From: an uncultured Leptotrichia sp.
GTDB taxonomy: Bacteria; Fusobacteriota; Fusobacteriia; Fusobacteriales; Leptotrichiaceae
Reading direction: 5' to 3'
Assembly (NCBI GenBank): GCA_937925095.1
Contig: CALEXX010000039.1
Span: 1 to 30,814 of the forward strand
Length of the DNA: 30,814 bases
The position numbers and the translations under genes are program-made. Shown here piece after piece: positions 15,428 to 22,592 of this stretch. The first letter of the stretch is position 1, and each line of letters begins with the position of its first letter. A model generated the notes under the pieces. It saw nothing but the letters and a program-made list of their open reading frames with translations, did not search any database and was not told the origin of the DNA.

Positions 15428-17050
15428 TTGATTTCAACAAGTAATTTATCAGTCCAGTTCGGAGGAAGAAAACTTTTTGATGAAGTGGACATAAAATTTA
15501 CGCCAGGTAACTGTTACGGAATAATAGGGCCTAACGGTGCAGGAAAATCAACATTTTTAAAAATACTTACAGGAGAAGCTGAATCTACTTCAGGAGAAGT
15601 AATCATTGATAAAAATAAAAGACTGTCATTCCTAAAACAGGATCACTTTGCATACGAAGATGAGCAGGTTTTAAATGTGGTAATGATGGGACATACAAAA
15701 CTTTACGATATTATGATGAAGAAAAATGAGCTCTATTCAAAAACTGAATTTACAGAAGAAGATGGAGAGCTGGCAGCAGAACTTGAAGGAGAATTTGCTG
15801 AACTTGATGGTTGGGAAGCTGAAACTAATGCTGAAAAATTCCTTATTGGTCTTGGTATCGGTGCTGAACTACACCACAAACTTATGAAGGAACTTACAGA
15901 ACCTGAAAAGGTAAAAGTCCTTCTTGCACAGGCTATATTTGGAAATCCCGACATACTTTTACTTGATGAGCCTACAAACGGACTTGATCTTAAGGCTGTA
16001 AGATGGCTGGAAGAATTTTTAATGAATCTTGAAAATACTACTGTACTTGTCGTATCACATGATAGACACTTTTTAAATAAAGTATGTACACATATTGCAG
16101 ACATCGACTATGGAAAAATTAAAATGTTTGTAGGAAACTACGACTTCTGGTATGAATCAAACCAGTTAATGCAGGATCTTATAAGAAACCAGAATAAGAA
16201 GCTTGAACAGAAGAGAAAAGAACTTCAGGACTTCATTGCCCGTTTCTCTGCAAATGCTTCAAAATCAAAACAGGCTACAAGCCGTAAGAAACAGCTTGAA
16301 AAACTTCAATTTGAAGATATGCAAGTTTCAAACAGAAAATATCCTTACATAGAATTTAAACCTGAAAGAGAAGCTGGAAACAACATGCTTAAAGTGGAAA
16401 ATCTTTCAAAAACAATAGACGGAGAAAAAGTTCTTAATAATATTTCATTTACCATAAATACAGGAGATAAAGTTGTTATCCTTTCAAATAACGACATTGC
16501 TAAAACTACTCTTTTCCAAATATTGGCAGGAGAAATGGAACCTGATTCAGGAAGCTATGAATGGGGAATGACTACTTCCCAGAGCTACTTCCCAAAAGAT
16601 AACTCTGAATACTTTGAAAATGTTGATTTATCTCTTATAGACTGGATGAGACAGTTTTCTACTGACCAGCATGAAGAATATGTAAGAGGATTTCTTGGAA
16701 GAATGCTTTTTTCGGGTGAAGAAGCAAGAAAAATGGCGAAGGTACTTTCCGGAGGAGAAAAAGTAAGATGTATGCTTTCAAAAATGATGCTTTCAGGAGC
16801 AAATGTACTTCTTCTTGATAATCCTACTGACCACCTTGACCTTGAATCCATTACTTCTTTAAATAAATCCCTTATAAGATTCCCGGGAACAGTTTTATTT
16901 ACCACTCATGACCATGAATTTATTCAAACTGTGGCAAATAAGATAATTGAAATTACTCCAAACGGAATACTTGAAAAAGAAATGGAATATGACGACTATA
17001 TAAATGATGAAAATGTACAGCAGAGACTTTCTGAACTATATGGAAAATAA
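15428..17050 (+). CDS. ybiT: ABC-F family ATPase (YbiT-like) with one degenerate ATP site
   Basis: Soluble protein of two ABC ATPase domains joined by a linker, of the ABC-F class that acts on ribosomes; 540 residues, closest in layout to E. coli YbiT. Domain 1 has Walker A GPNGAGKST (34-42), DEPTNGLD (180-187) and SHDRHF. The linker (about 245-315) holds the conserved SRFSANASKS-type segment (here ARFSANASKS). Domain 2 has signature LSGGEKVR (440-447) and THDHEF. Its Walker A is degraded to LSNNDIAKTT, its catalytic Glu is Asn465 (LLLDNPTDHLD), and the domain 1 signature is LTEPEKVK. So the site formed by domain 1 Walker motifs and domain 2 signature is intact and the other is not. The start is TTG, 7 bases after AAAGGAGGG. 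Confidence 0.93.
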   Translation: MISTSNLSVQFGGRKLFDEVDIKFTPGNCYGIIGPNGAGKSTFLKILTGEAESTSGEVIIDKNKRLSFLKQDHFAYEDEQVLNVVMMGHTKLYDIMMKKNELYSKTEFTEEDGELAAELEGEFAELDGWEAETNAEKFLIGLGIGAELHHKLMKELTEPEKVKVLLAQAIFGNPDILLLDEPTNGLDLKAVRWLEEFLMNLENTTVLVVSHDRHFLNKVCTHIADIDYGKIKMFVGNYDFWYESNQLMQDLIRNQNKKLEQKRKELQDFIARFSANASKSKQATSRKKQLEKLQFEDMQVSNRKYPYIEFKPEREAGNNMLKVENLSKTIDGEKVLNNISFTINTGDKVVILSNNDIAKTTLFQILAGEMEPDSGSYEWGMTTSQSYFPKDNSEYFENVDLSLIDWMRQFSTDQHEEYVRGFLGRMLFSGEEARKMAKVLSGGEKVRCMLSKMMLSGANVLLLDNPTDHLDLESITSLNKSLIRFPGTVLFTTHDHEFIQTVANKIIEITPNGILEKEMEYDDYINDENVQQRLSELYGK

Positions 17051-17341
17051 AAAATGACATTCTTAAAATCTTACGGGTTTGTCTCAAAATAGTCAAACTA
17101 TAAATACAATATACAAAAACTATATTTTATTCATTTACTAAAATTTTACTCATATAAAACAGTCATTCATTAAGGAAAAGTCAAAAACTCGCCTAAAGGC
17201 TCGGACAGATGACTTTTCCTAATTTTATTTCCTGTTTTGCATTGTAAAATTTTAAATAATTCAAAAAATATAGTTTTTTAGATTATTTTTTAAGCTTTCT
17301 TTTTGAGACAATCCCTATAAGATAACAAAATGTCATTTTTT
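17049..17341. terminator. Bidirectional terminator stem at the convergent gene ends
   Basis: Arms 17049-17061 and 17329-17341 are a perfect 13-bp inverted repeat (AAAAAATGACATT), with As on one side and Ts on the other in either direction. The arms continue imperfectly for about 12 more bases. It overlaps the ABC-F stop and ends two bases before the stop of the opposing gene. A foldback element fills what would be its loop. Confidence 0.7.
17075..17315. mobile_element. MITE-like foldback element (241 bp, non-coding)
   Basis: The ends are inverted copies: GGGTTTGTCTCAAAA at the left and, reverse-complemented, GGGATTGTCTCAAAA at the right. Similarity between arms continues inward in blocks (AAAAACTATATTTT, AAAATTTTAC, AAAACAG). 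A perfect 11-bp hairpin AGGAAAAGTCA/TGACTTTTCCT (17173-17183 with 17210-17220) encloses a GCCTAAAGGC loop. There is no ORF. The ends resemble insertion-sequence termini, so a non-autonomous element is likely; no target duplication is clear. Confidence 0.6.
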
Positions 17342-17343
17342 TA

Positions 17344-17856
17344 CTATAATTTCTGAAAGCTTCTTATTTTATTTTCAACACCTTCCTGAGTTGCAGCTTG
17401 TACTATTATAAATGTGTGATCCAGCATTCTATAAACTTCTATTGTTTTCTTGTCATTATACAATAAAAGAGCTGTTTCCGTCTCCATTTTTTTCATTTTT
17501 TCTCTTGATAATTTATTCTGATTTTTTGAATATGCCTTTACAATTTTTTTATGTTCTTCCTCTGTAGTCTGTGAATCAAAAATTGCTGAAACAAGTCTGT
17601 TGTCAACATAACTAAAACTTGTCAGATCTCTTGCTACTCCCAAAGGATCTTCCAATCCTGAATAATAATAAACCGCATATTCTCCATTGTCATGAGAATT
17701 TGATAATGGTGTTTTTGAAACTGACCTGCTAAATTCTTCCTTGGTCATTCCAAATTTTATCCTATCTGTTATTCTTTCCCCAAAACTTTTTTCAAAGGAA
17801 TTCCCAAATACAAATGATGAAAATATCATCATAATCAATAATATTGTCTTTTTCAT
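17344..17856 (-). CDS. Small exported protein, function unknown
   Basis: 170 residues with a clear signal peptide (MKKTILLIMMIFSSFVFG, cleavage near 18). The mature part opens with a 'D-R-I-K-F-G-M-T-K-E-E-F' segment reminiscent of the 'GMTkeeV' motif of BamE/SmpA-like and related small envelope domains. It is followed by mixed alpha/beta sequence without cysteines. No lipobox is seen. A good GGAGAG site precedes the ATG. The BamE-like resemblance is weak, and it should be treated as an exported protein of unknown role. Confidence 0.75.
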   Translation of the reverse strand: MKKTILLIMMIFSSFVFGNSFEKSFGERITDRIKFGMTKEEFSRSVSKTPLSNSHDNGEYAVYYYSGLEDPLGVARDLTSFSYVDNRLVSAIFDSQTTEEEHKKIVKAYSKNQNKLSREKMKKMETETALLLYNDKKTIEVYRMLDHTFIIVQAATQEGVENKIRSFQKL

Positions 17857-17889
17857 TATTTAATCACTCTCCTCTCTGAATTTATATTT

Positions 17890-17895
17890 ATTATA
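17890..17895 (-). promoter_or_regulatory. Possible -10 element of the small exported protein gene
   Basis: A consensus TATAAT lies about 35 bases before the ATG on the minus strand. No good -35 is found at 16-18 bases, so the promoter call is tentative. Confidence 0.4.
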
Positions 17896-17950
17896 CAATA
17901 TTAAACTGAAAGCAAACTGAAAATTTATAATAATATTTAGCAAGAATTAT

Positions 17951-17982
17951 AAAAAATAAGGTATTGAAAATCAATACCTTAT
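17951..17982 (-). terminator. Terminator of the cold-shock gene
   Basis: A 12-bp perfect stem ATAAGGTATTGA/TCAATACCTTAT with a 3-base loop is followed by Ts on the minus strand, 20 bases after the csp stop codon. Confidence 0.93.
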
Positions 17983-18003
17983 CAATTAATAGTTTTTGTT
18001 AAA

Positions 18004-18201
18004 TTACTGAGAAACAACGTTTGTTGCTTGAGGTCCTTTTGGTCCTTCTTCTACATCAAAACTTACTTCTTCCCCTTCATTAACTGATTTGAATCCTTCT
18101 TTGTTTATTTTAGAGAAGTGTAAGAAATAATCATTTCCATCTTCTCCTGAAATAAATCCAAATCCTTTTTTGTCGTTAAACCATTTTACTTTACCTAACA
18201 A
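18004..18201 (-). CDS. csp: Cold-shock domain protein
   Basis: Small RNA- and ssDNA-binding OB-fold protein of 65 residues, acting as an RNA chaperone. RNP1 is KGFGFI and RNP2 is YFLHFS, with the family opening GKVKWFNDKKGFGFI. The frame stays open to 18231, but AGGAGGT lies 7 bases before a TTG at 18201, giving M-L-G-K-V-K-W-F, the normal family start. The longer reading would put the ribosome binding site inside the gene. It is a single gene with its own promoter and terminator; the leader is about 90 bases. Confidence 0.96.
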   Translation of the reverse strand: MLGKVKWFNDKKGFGFISGEDGNDYFLHFSKINKEGFKSVNEGEEVSFDVEEGPKGPQATNVVSQ

Positions 18202-18296
18202 AGTGCTACCTCCTAAAATTTTACACCTCAAACAACTTGTTACAAATTACTTTTGAATATTTTGCTCCATTTACTTGCTCTTGGTTTTCTGTATAT

Positions 18297-18325
18297 ATTA
18301 TACCACATTTTTTCAAAATTCAAAG
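18297..18325 (-). promoter_or_regulatory. Extended -10 promoter of the cold-shock gene
   Basis: TGGTATAAT (minus strand; TATAAT at 18297-18302) is an extended -10, with a weak TTTGAA about 16 bases upstream. The predicted leader of about 90 bases is in the range used by cold-shock mRNAs for thermosensing, but no cold box was identified. Confidence 0.65.
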
Positions 18326-18479
18326 TTTTTTTTTTAACTATATTTCTCATATCTTCAAAAACCTAGTATTATTAGTATTTTCATACATTCATATTTTTTC
18401 ATTTTTTATAATATAAATAGAATATATACATTATTAAGAAATATATATAATTGTATTGTAAAATATTTTAAAACATATA
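18326..18479. other. AT-rich intergenic stretch, no feature seen
   Basis: Between the divergent csp and lysC promoters lies a very AT-rich stretch with poly-A/T runs. I see no ORF with a ribosome binding site, no RNA gene and no strong hairpin in it. Confidence 0.5.
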
Positions 18480-18508
18480 TTGAATTTATGGACAAAATAG
18501 TATATTAT
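18480..18508 (+). promoter_or_regulatory. Promoter of the lysC-hom operon
   Basis: -35 TTGAAT (18480-18485), 17-base spacer, -10 TATTAT (18503-18508). The leader is about 85 bases, too short for a lysine riboswitch or a T-box. Confidence 0.75.
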
Positions 18509-18560
18509 ATTAAGGTATATTTTTGGGGTATAGGTTCCCATTTAAACCTAAATTTTAAAA

Positions 18561-18605
18561 AAGGAGAAGATAATACAGTAATTAGTATTATCAATAATTA
18601 ACATG
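18561..18605 (+). promoter_or_regulatory. lysC translation start region with a hairpin between Shine-Dalgarno and ATG
   Basis: The only good Shine-Dalgarno sequence, AAGGAG (18561-18566), is 36 bases before the ATG. A perfect 8-bp hairpin GATAATAC/GTATTATC (18569-18576 with 18585-18592) lies between. If folded, the distance becomes about 12 bases, near the workable range. The frame is closed upstream (TAA at 18579), so no earlier start in frame can use the site. Confidence 0.55.
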
Positions 18606-19823
18606 GCATTAATAATACAAAAATATGGTGGTACTTCTGTAGCAGATGCTGTAAGAGTAAAAGAAGTTGCCAAAAGAGTTTTGAAATATAAAAATGAAGG
18701 GCACGATGTCATTGTCGTAGTTTCAGCACCGGCAGGTACAACTGATTCTTTAATAAGACGTGCATATGAACTTTCTGAAACGCCTAGTAAGAGAGAACTT
18801 GATATGCTTCTAACATCCGGAGAACAGATTTCAATCGCATCTCTAGCCATTGCCATAGAGGATCTTGGTAAAAAGGCTGTTTCATTGAATGCTTTTCAGG
18901 TTGATTTTAAAACTACCGACGAACATACTAAAGCTACTATACTTGATATTAACACAGATATTATTAGAGAAAAACTTTCTGAAGGAAACGTTGTAGTTTT
19001 TGCAGGTTTTCAAGGAATTACAGAAAATAATGAAATTACCACTCTTGGAAGAGGAGGTTCAGATACTACTGCTGTTGCATTAGGAGCCGCATTACAAGCT
19101 GATGAAGTGGAAATATACACTGATGTAGACGGAGTTTACACTGCCGATCCTAGAGTTGTAAAAACTCCAAAGAAACTTAATACAATTTCTTATCAGGAAA
19201 TGCTTGAAATGGCAGCTTCCGGAGCTAAGGTGCTGCACCCAAGGGCAGTAGAAATTGCAGCAAGATATGGAATAAAAATTCACTTAAGATCATCATTTGA
19301 TGATTCAACTGGAACTATAGTTAAAGAAAAAGGAGACGAATCAATGGAACAAGTTAAAATTATAGGAATTACATCAACAAAAAATGAAGGGAAAATTACT
19401 CTTTCCGGAGTACCTGATAAACCGGGGATTGCTGCTAAAGTTTTTTCAAAACTTGCAAAAGCTAAAATTAATACAGATATTATCCTTCAAAGTTCAAGTG
19501 TTACTAAAGAATTTAATAATATCTCATACACTGTAAGTATTGATGATTTAAAGGAAGCTGTGGCAATTTCTCAGGAACTGAAGGAAGAATTAGGAGCTGA
19601 AGGTGTTTCATACGATGCAAATATAGCTAAAATTTCTGCTATTGGAATAGGATTGAAAACTCATTATGAAACAACTGCAGAAATATTTGATACACTTGCT
19701 GAAAACGGTATTAACATAGATATGATTTCATGTTCTGAAATAAATGTTTCATGTATAATAAAAGAAGAAGATGTAAACAAAGCTGTAAGAGCACTTCACG
19801 AAAAGTTTATCGAAGAAAATTAG
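18603..19823 (+). CDS. lysC: Aspartate kinase (alpha subunit, with regulatory ACT domains)
   Basis: Phosphorylates aspartate, first step towards lysine, threonine and methionine. 406 residues of the Bacillus LysC II type. The catalytic domain (about 1-240) shows KYGGTSV (7-13), SAPAGTTD, TSGEQIS, TLGRGGSDTTA, EIYTDVDGVYTADPR and GAKVLHPRAVE. Two ACT domains fill 255-406, with GVPDKPGIAAKVFSKLA as the allosteric core. The catalytic domain can act with the separately started C-terminal chain encoded in frame (see the beta subunit entry). It forms an operon with hom, 24 bases downstream. The start is assigned by homology, since the ribosome binding site is displaced by a hairpin. Confidence 0.97.
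   Translation: MALIIQKYGGTSVADAVRVKEVAKRVLKYKNEGHDVIVVVSAPAGTTDSLIRRAYELSETPSKRELDMLLTSGEQISIASLAIAIEDLGKKAVSLNAFQVDFKTTDEHTKATILDINTDIIREKLSEGNVVVFAGFQGITENNEITTLGRGGSDTTAVALGAALQADEVEIYTDVDGVYTADPRVVKTPKKLNTISYQEMLEMAASGAKVLHPRAVEIAARYGIKIHLRSSFDDSTGTIVKEKGDESMEQVKIIGITSTKNEGKITLSGVPDKPGIAAKVFSKLAKAKINTDIILQSSSVTKEFNNISYTVSIDDLKEAVAISQELKEELGAEGVSYDANIAKISAIGIGLKTHYETTAEIFDTLAENGINIDMISCSEINVSCIIKEEDVNKAVRALHEKFIEEN
19344..19823 (+). CDS. lysC: Aspartate kinase beta subunit from an internal start
   Basis: Within lysC, AAAAAGGAG (19328-19334) lies 8 bases before an in-frame ATG at codon 248, exactly where the ACT domains begin (MEQVKIIGIT). The product would be 159 residues with only the regulatory domains. 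In Bacillus and Corynebacterium the aspartate kinase alpha2beta2 enzymes are made this way, so the same arrangement is strongly suggested here. Confidence 0.75.
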   Translation: MEQVKIIGITSTKNEGKITLSGVPDKPGIAAKVFSKLAKAKINTDIILQSSSVTKEFNNISYTVSIDDLKEAVAISQELKEELGAEGVSYDANIAKISAIGIGLKTHYETTAEIFDTLAENGINIDMISCSEINVSCIIKEEDVNKAVRALHEKFIEEN

Positions 19824-19847
19824 AAAATTTAAATTTAGGAGGTCTAT

Positions 19848-21047
19848 ATGAAAATAGGAATAATAGGATTGGGGACAGTTGGTGAAGGTGTCTTAAAAGT
19901 TTTAACTAAAGAAAAACATAGTATTTTTGAAAAATCTCAGGCTGATATTGAAGTAAAATATGCCTGCGACTTAAATATAACTAGGGATTTTTCCTTTGAA
20001 TTTGACAAGTCAATTCTTGTCGATGATTATAAGAAAATATTGGAAGATTCTGAAATTAAACTTGTTGTTGAGCTGATAGGTGGAGAAACACTTGCAAAGG
20101 ATATTATTATCCAGGCATTTAAATCTAAAAAAAGTGTTGTTACTGCAAATAAAGCCCTAATTGCTAAACATGGTGTGGAATTATTCCAGATAGCTAAAGA
20201 AAATGGGGTTTCATTCTTATTTGAAGCTGCAGTTGGTGGAGGAATTCCTATAGTTACACCTTTAATGGAAAGTTTAGTTGCAAATACTGTAACTGAAATA
20301 AAAGGTATTATGAATGGTACTTCAAACTACATACTTACAAAAATGAAAGAAGAAAATCTATCTTTTGATGAAGCTCTTTCAATCGCATCGGCAAAAGGAT
20401 ATGCAGAAGCTGATCCAACTTATGATGTTGATGGAATAGATGCAGGACACAAAATAAACATTCTTGCTTCACTTGCTTATGGAGGTTCTATCAAATTCAA
20501 GGATATGCAAATTTCAGGAATCAGGGAAATCAATACACTCGATATTTTCTCAGCAAACCAGTTAAATTCTACAATAAAGCTGATTGCAAGTTCAAAACTG
20601 ATTTCAGAAGATTCTGCTCAAATTTCTGTAGAGCCGGTTATTATTTCAAATAATGAAATACTTGCAAAAGTAGATGATGTTTACAATGCAATCGAAACAA
20701 TTGGTTCATATACAGGAAGAACTTTATTTTATGGAAAAGGTGCAGGAATGGATCCTACAGCATCTGCTGTCGTTGCCGATATTGTAAAAATAGCTACAAT
20801 AAATCACATTGAATCTGATTACTTCTTTAATTCTACAAAAATAATCAACATAGTAGATTCAAATACTGTAAAAGATAATTACTATATAAGAGTTTCTAAT
20901 GACTTCAATATAGAAAAATCACCTTTTGAAGTTTATAACAAAATTGATAATTTCTTTATCATTTTAGCTGAAAATATTTCAAGAAATGAAATAAATGAGT
21001 ATTTAAAAGATGCACAAGAAAAACTTGTATTAAAAATAATTAAGTAA
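19848..21047 (+). CDS. hom: Homoserine dehydrogenase
   Basis: NAD(P)H-dependent reduction of aspartate semialdehyde to homoserine, the branch to threonine and methionine. 399 residues. The Rossmann fold opens with GIIGLGTVGEGV. Catalytic and substrate residues are K102 in VTANKALIA, and E187, D198 and K202 in the segment GYAEADPTYDVDGIDAGHK; GTSNYIL is at 157-163. The C-terminal part after about 320 is shorter than the ACT domain of 430-residue family members, so feedback by threonine may be weak or different. AGGAGG is 5 bases before the ATG. Confidence 0.97.
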   Translation: MKIGIIGLGTVGEGVLKVLTKEKHSIFEKSQADIEVKYACDLNITRDFSFEFDKSILVDDYKKILEDSEIKLVVELIGGETLAKDIIIQAFKSKKSVVTANKALIAKHGVELFQIAKENGVSFLFEAAVGGGIPIVTPLMESLVANTVTEIKGIMNGTSNYILTKMKEENLSFDEALSIASAKGYAEADPTYDVDGIDAGHKINILASLAYGGSIKFKDMQISGIREINTLDIFSANQLNSTIKLIASSKLISEDSAQISVEPVIISNNEILAKVDDVYNAIETIGSYTGRTLFYGKGAGMDPTASAVVADIVKIATINHIESDYFFNSTKIINIVDSNTVKDNYYIRVSNDFNIEKSPFEVYNKIDNFFIILAENISRNEINEYLKDAQEKLVLKIIK

Positions 21048-21053
21048 TTGAAT

Positions 21054-21089
21054 AAGATAAAAGCCCTGAATTTTCAGGGCTTTTATCTT
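21054..21089. terminator. Bidirectional terminator between hom and the ferredoxin gene
   Basis: A 16-bp perfect inverted repeat (core GCCCTGA/TCAGGGC, loop ATTT) carries As on the 5' side and Ts on the 3' side, so it can end transcription from both strands. hom ends 6 bases before it, and the ferredoxin gene ends 57 bases beyond it on the other strand. Confidence 0.93.
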
Positions 21090-21146
21090 ATATACTCAAA
21101 ATTTTCTCTCCAAAAAACATTGAATACTTTCAAATTTAATTTTTAA

Positions 21147-21323
21147 TTAGTTAGCTTGTGATATAGCTTCTACTGGACATACACCTTCGCATGCTCCACA
21201 ATCTATACAAGTTGCCGCATCGATTTCATATTTTCCTTCTGCTTCAGAAATTGCTTCTACTGGGCAAACTCCTTCACATGCTCCACAAGCTATACAAGTT
21301 TCTTTTTCTATTGAAAATGCCAT
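21147..21323 (-). CDS. 2[4Fe-4S] ferredoxin
   Basis: 58-residue electron carrier of the clostridial type. Two copies of the ligand motif C-x2-C-x2-C-x3-C-P are visible: CIACGACEGVCP (10-21) and CIDCGACEGVCP (39-50). The two halves are nearly identical (both continue VEAIS), showing the classical internal duplication with little divergence. GGGAGG lies 8 bases before the ATG. It is a single gene with its own promoter; redox partners are not in this window. Confidence 0.96.
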   Translation of the reverse strand: MAFSIEKETCIACGACEGVCPVEAISEAEGKYEIDAATCIDCGACEGVCPVEAISQAN

Positions 21324-21374
21324 AATATATTCCTCCCAAGTTTTATTTTTTTTGTATTTTCTTTTCTTGATAAT

Positions 21375-21403
21375 AAAATACCATTTTTTTTGTTATAAGT
21401 CAA
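21375..21403 (-). promoter_or_regulatory. Promoter of the ferredoxin gene
   Basis: -35 TTGACT (21398-21403), 17-base spacer, -10 TATTTT (21375-21380). Confidence 0.75.
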
Positions 21404-21550
21404 CAAAAAATATTCATTTGAAAGTCATAATTTACAGTACTTTGAATAGTTTTTATTTTGAAATAATAAACGTTTTTTATTTTGGTTACAGAAATAAAAT
21501 AATATTTTGAGTATAAAACTTTTCTTCTAATTTATGATATAAATATGATT

Positions 21551-22528
21551 TTAAAATACTATGCTATCTCCTGATTTAGGATAAAAAAACTTTATTTTAT
21601 AAATATTTTCTTTATCTATTTCTTCTTTTATTGTTTTTTCTGGATTAGAATCTTTTAAAAAATTAGGTTTTATATGATTAATTATCACATTTAATTTTTC
21701 TAGATTTTTTGTTCCTCCACTATATTCTGATAAAACTTTCATTTCATCCATTAACCACTTTGCAGTCAAATGACCAAATAAATTTTTATCTTCCACTGAA
21801 TTTGGAAATGATACTTCTAAAATAATTCCTTTTAGTTTTCCTTCTTTTAATTTCTGACCTAATTCTTTCCACACATTTCTTAATAAATCAGATTTCTCAA
21901 CCTTATCTGCTCCTGTATCACCAAAAAAGGCAAAATATTCATCTCCACTACGTACTATTAAAACTGAAGATTCATAGTTACTGTGACTTAAAGGATATAT
22001 CTTACCATATAATCCTGTTCCCTCTATTTCAAATTCTTTTCCTACTTCCATTTTTTTATATGAATATGTTCCTAATTTAAATCCTTCTCCTGAATCTCCA
22101 AAATTAGGCCATACTTTCCAGTTAAAAACATTTTTTTCAAGAATATCTATTACTGAAGGTAACGCATATATATTTTTCTTTGCATCTTCAGTAGACGACA
22201 TTACAAGACCAGCAATATGATCAATATGTGCATGACTTAAAAAATAACCTTTTATCGAATCTCTGAAAATGTATCCCAGTTTAGTATATTTAGAATCTTC
22301 AGGAACAGTTATATCCTTAAAATTTCCCTTTTTTAATGCTTCTTCCATCCCATTAACAGTACTTCCAGCATCTAATCCTAAATAAGATTGGGATTTTGTA
22401 TCTCTTATAAGATAAGATGTTGTTGTTCCTACAACAACTCCTCCACTATTTCCTAAAGTTACAATTTCAAAATTTGCAAATAAATTACATGATAATATTG
22501 ATAGAAATAAAAATAATATTTTTTTCAT
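21551..22528 (-). CDS. cpdP: Exported class II 3',5'-cyclic-nucleotide phosphodiesterase
   Basis: Metallo-beta-lactamase-fold enzyme of the PDE1/CpdP (class II) family, hydrolysing cAMP or cGMP. 325 residues. The zinc motif HAHIDHIAGLVMSS (H99, H101, D103, H104) fits the class II signature except Ile for Leu. FFGDTGADK, the FGHLT segment and INHIKP supply later ligands typical of the family. An N-terminal signal sequence (MKKILFLFLSILSC) indicates export; Cys14 could be a lipoprotein cysteine, or cleavage may occur after LFA (residue 18). A periplasmic homologue is known in Vibrio fischeri. It starts 64 bases after treC with AAGGAG, probably cotranscribed. Confidence 0.85.
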   Translation of the reverse strand: MKKILFLFLSILSCNLFANFEIVTLGNSGGVVVGTTTSYLIRDTKSQSYLGLDAGSTVNGMEEALKKGNFKDITVPEDSKYTKLGYIFRDSIKGYFLSHAHIDHIAGLVMSSTEDAKKNIYALPSVIDILEKNVFNWKVWPNFGDSGEGFKLGTYSYKKMEVGKEFEIEGTGLYGKIYPLSHSNYESSVLIVRSGDEYFAFFGDTGADKVEKSDLLRNVWKELGQKLKEGKLKGIILEVSFPNSVEDKNLFGHLTAKWLMDEMKVLSEYSGGTKNLEKLNVIINHIKPNFLKDSNPEKTIKEEIDKENIYKIKFFYPKSGDSIVF

Positions 22529-22592
22529 TTTCTTCTCCTTATTGTATAAAATTTTTATAAATTAAGATTTTCTTTAATATTTAAACTTTTTT

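Noticed and set aside
18509..18602. Lysine riboswitch or T-box before lysC
   Set aside because: The leader after the promoter is about 85 bases, too short for either, and no conserved core or terminator is seen.
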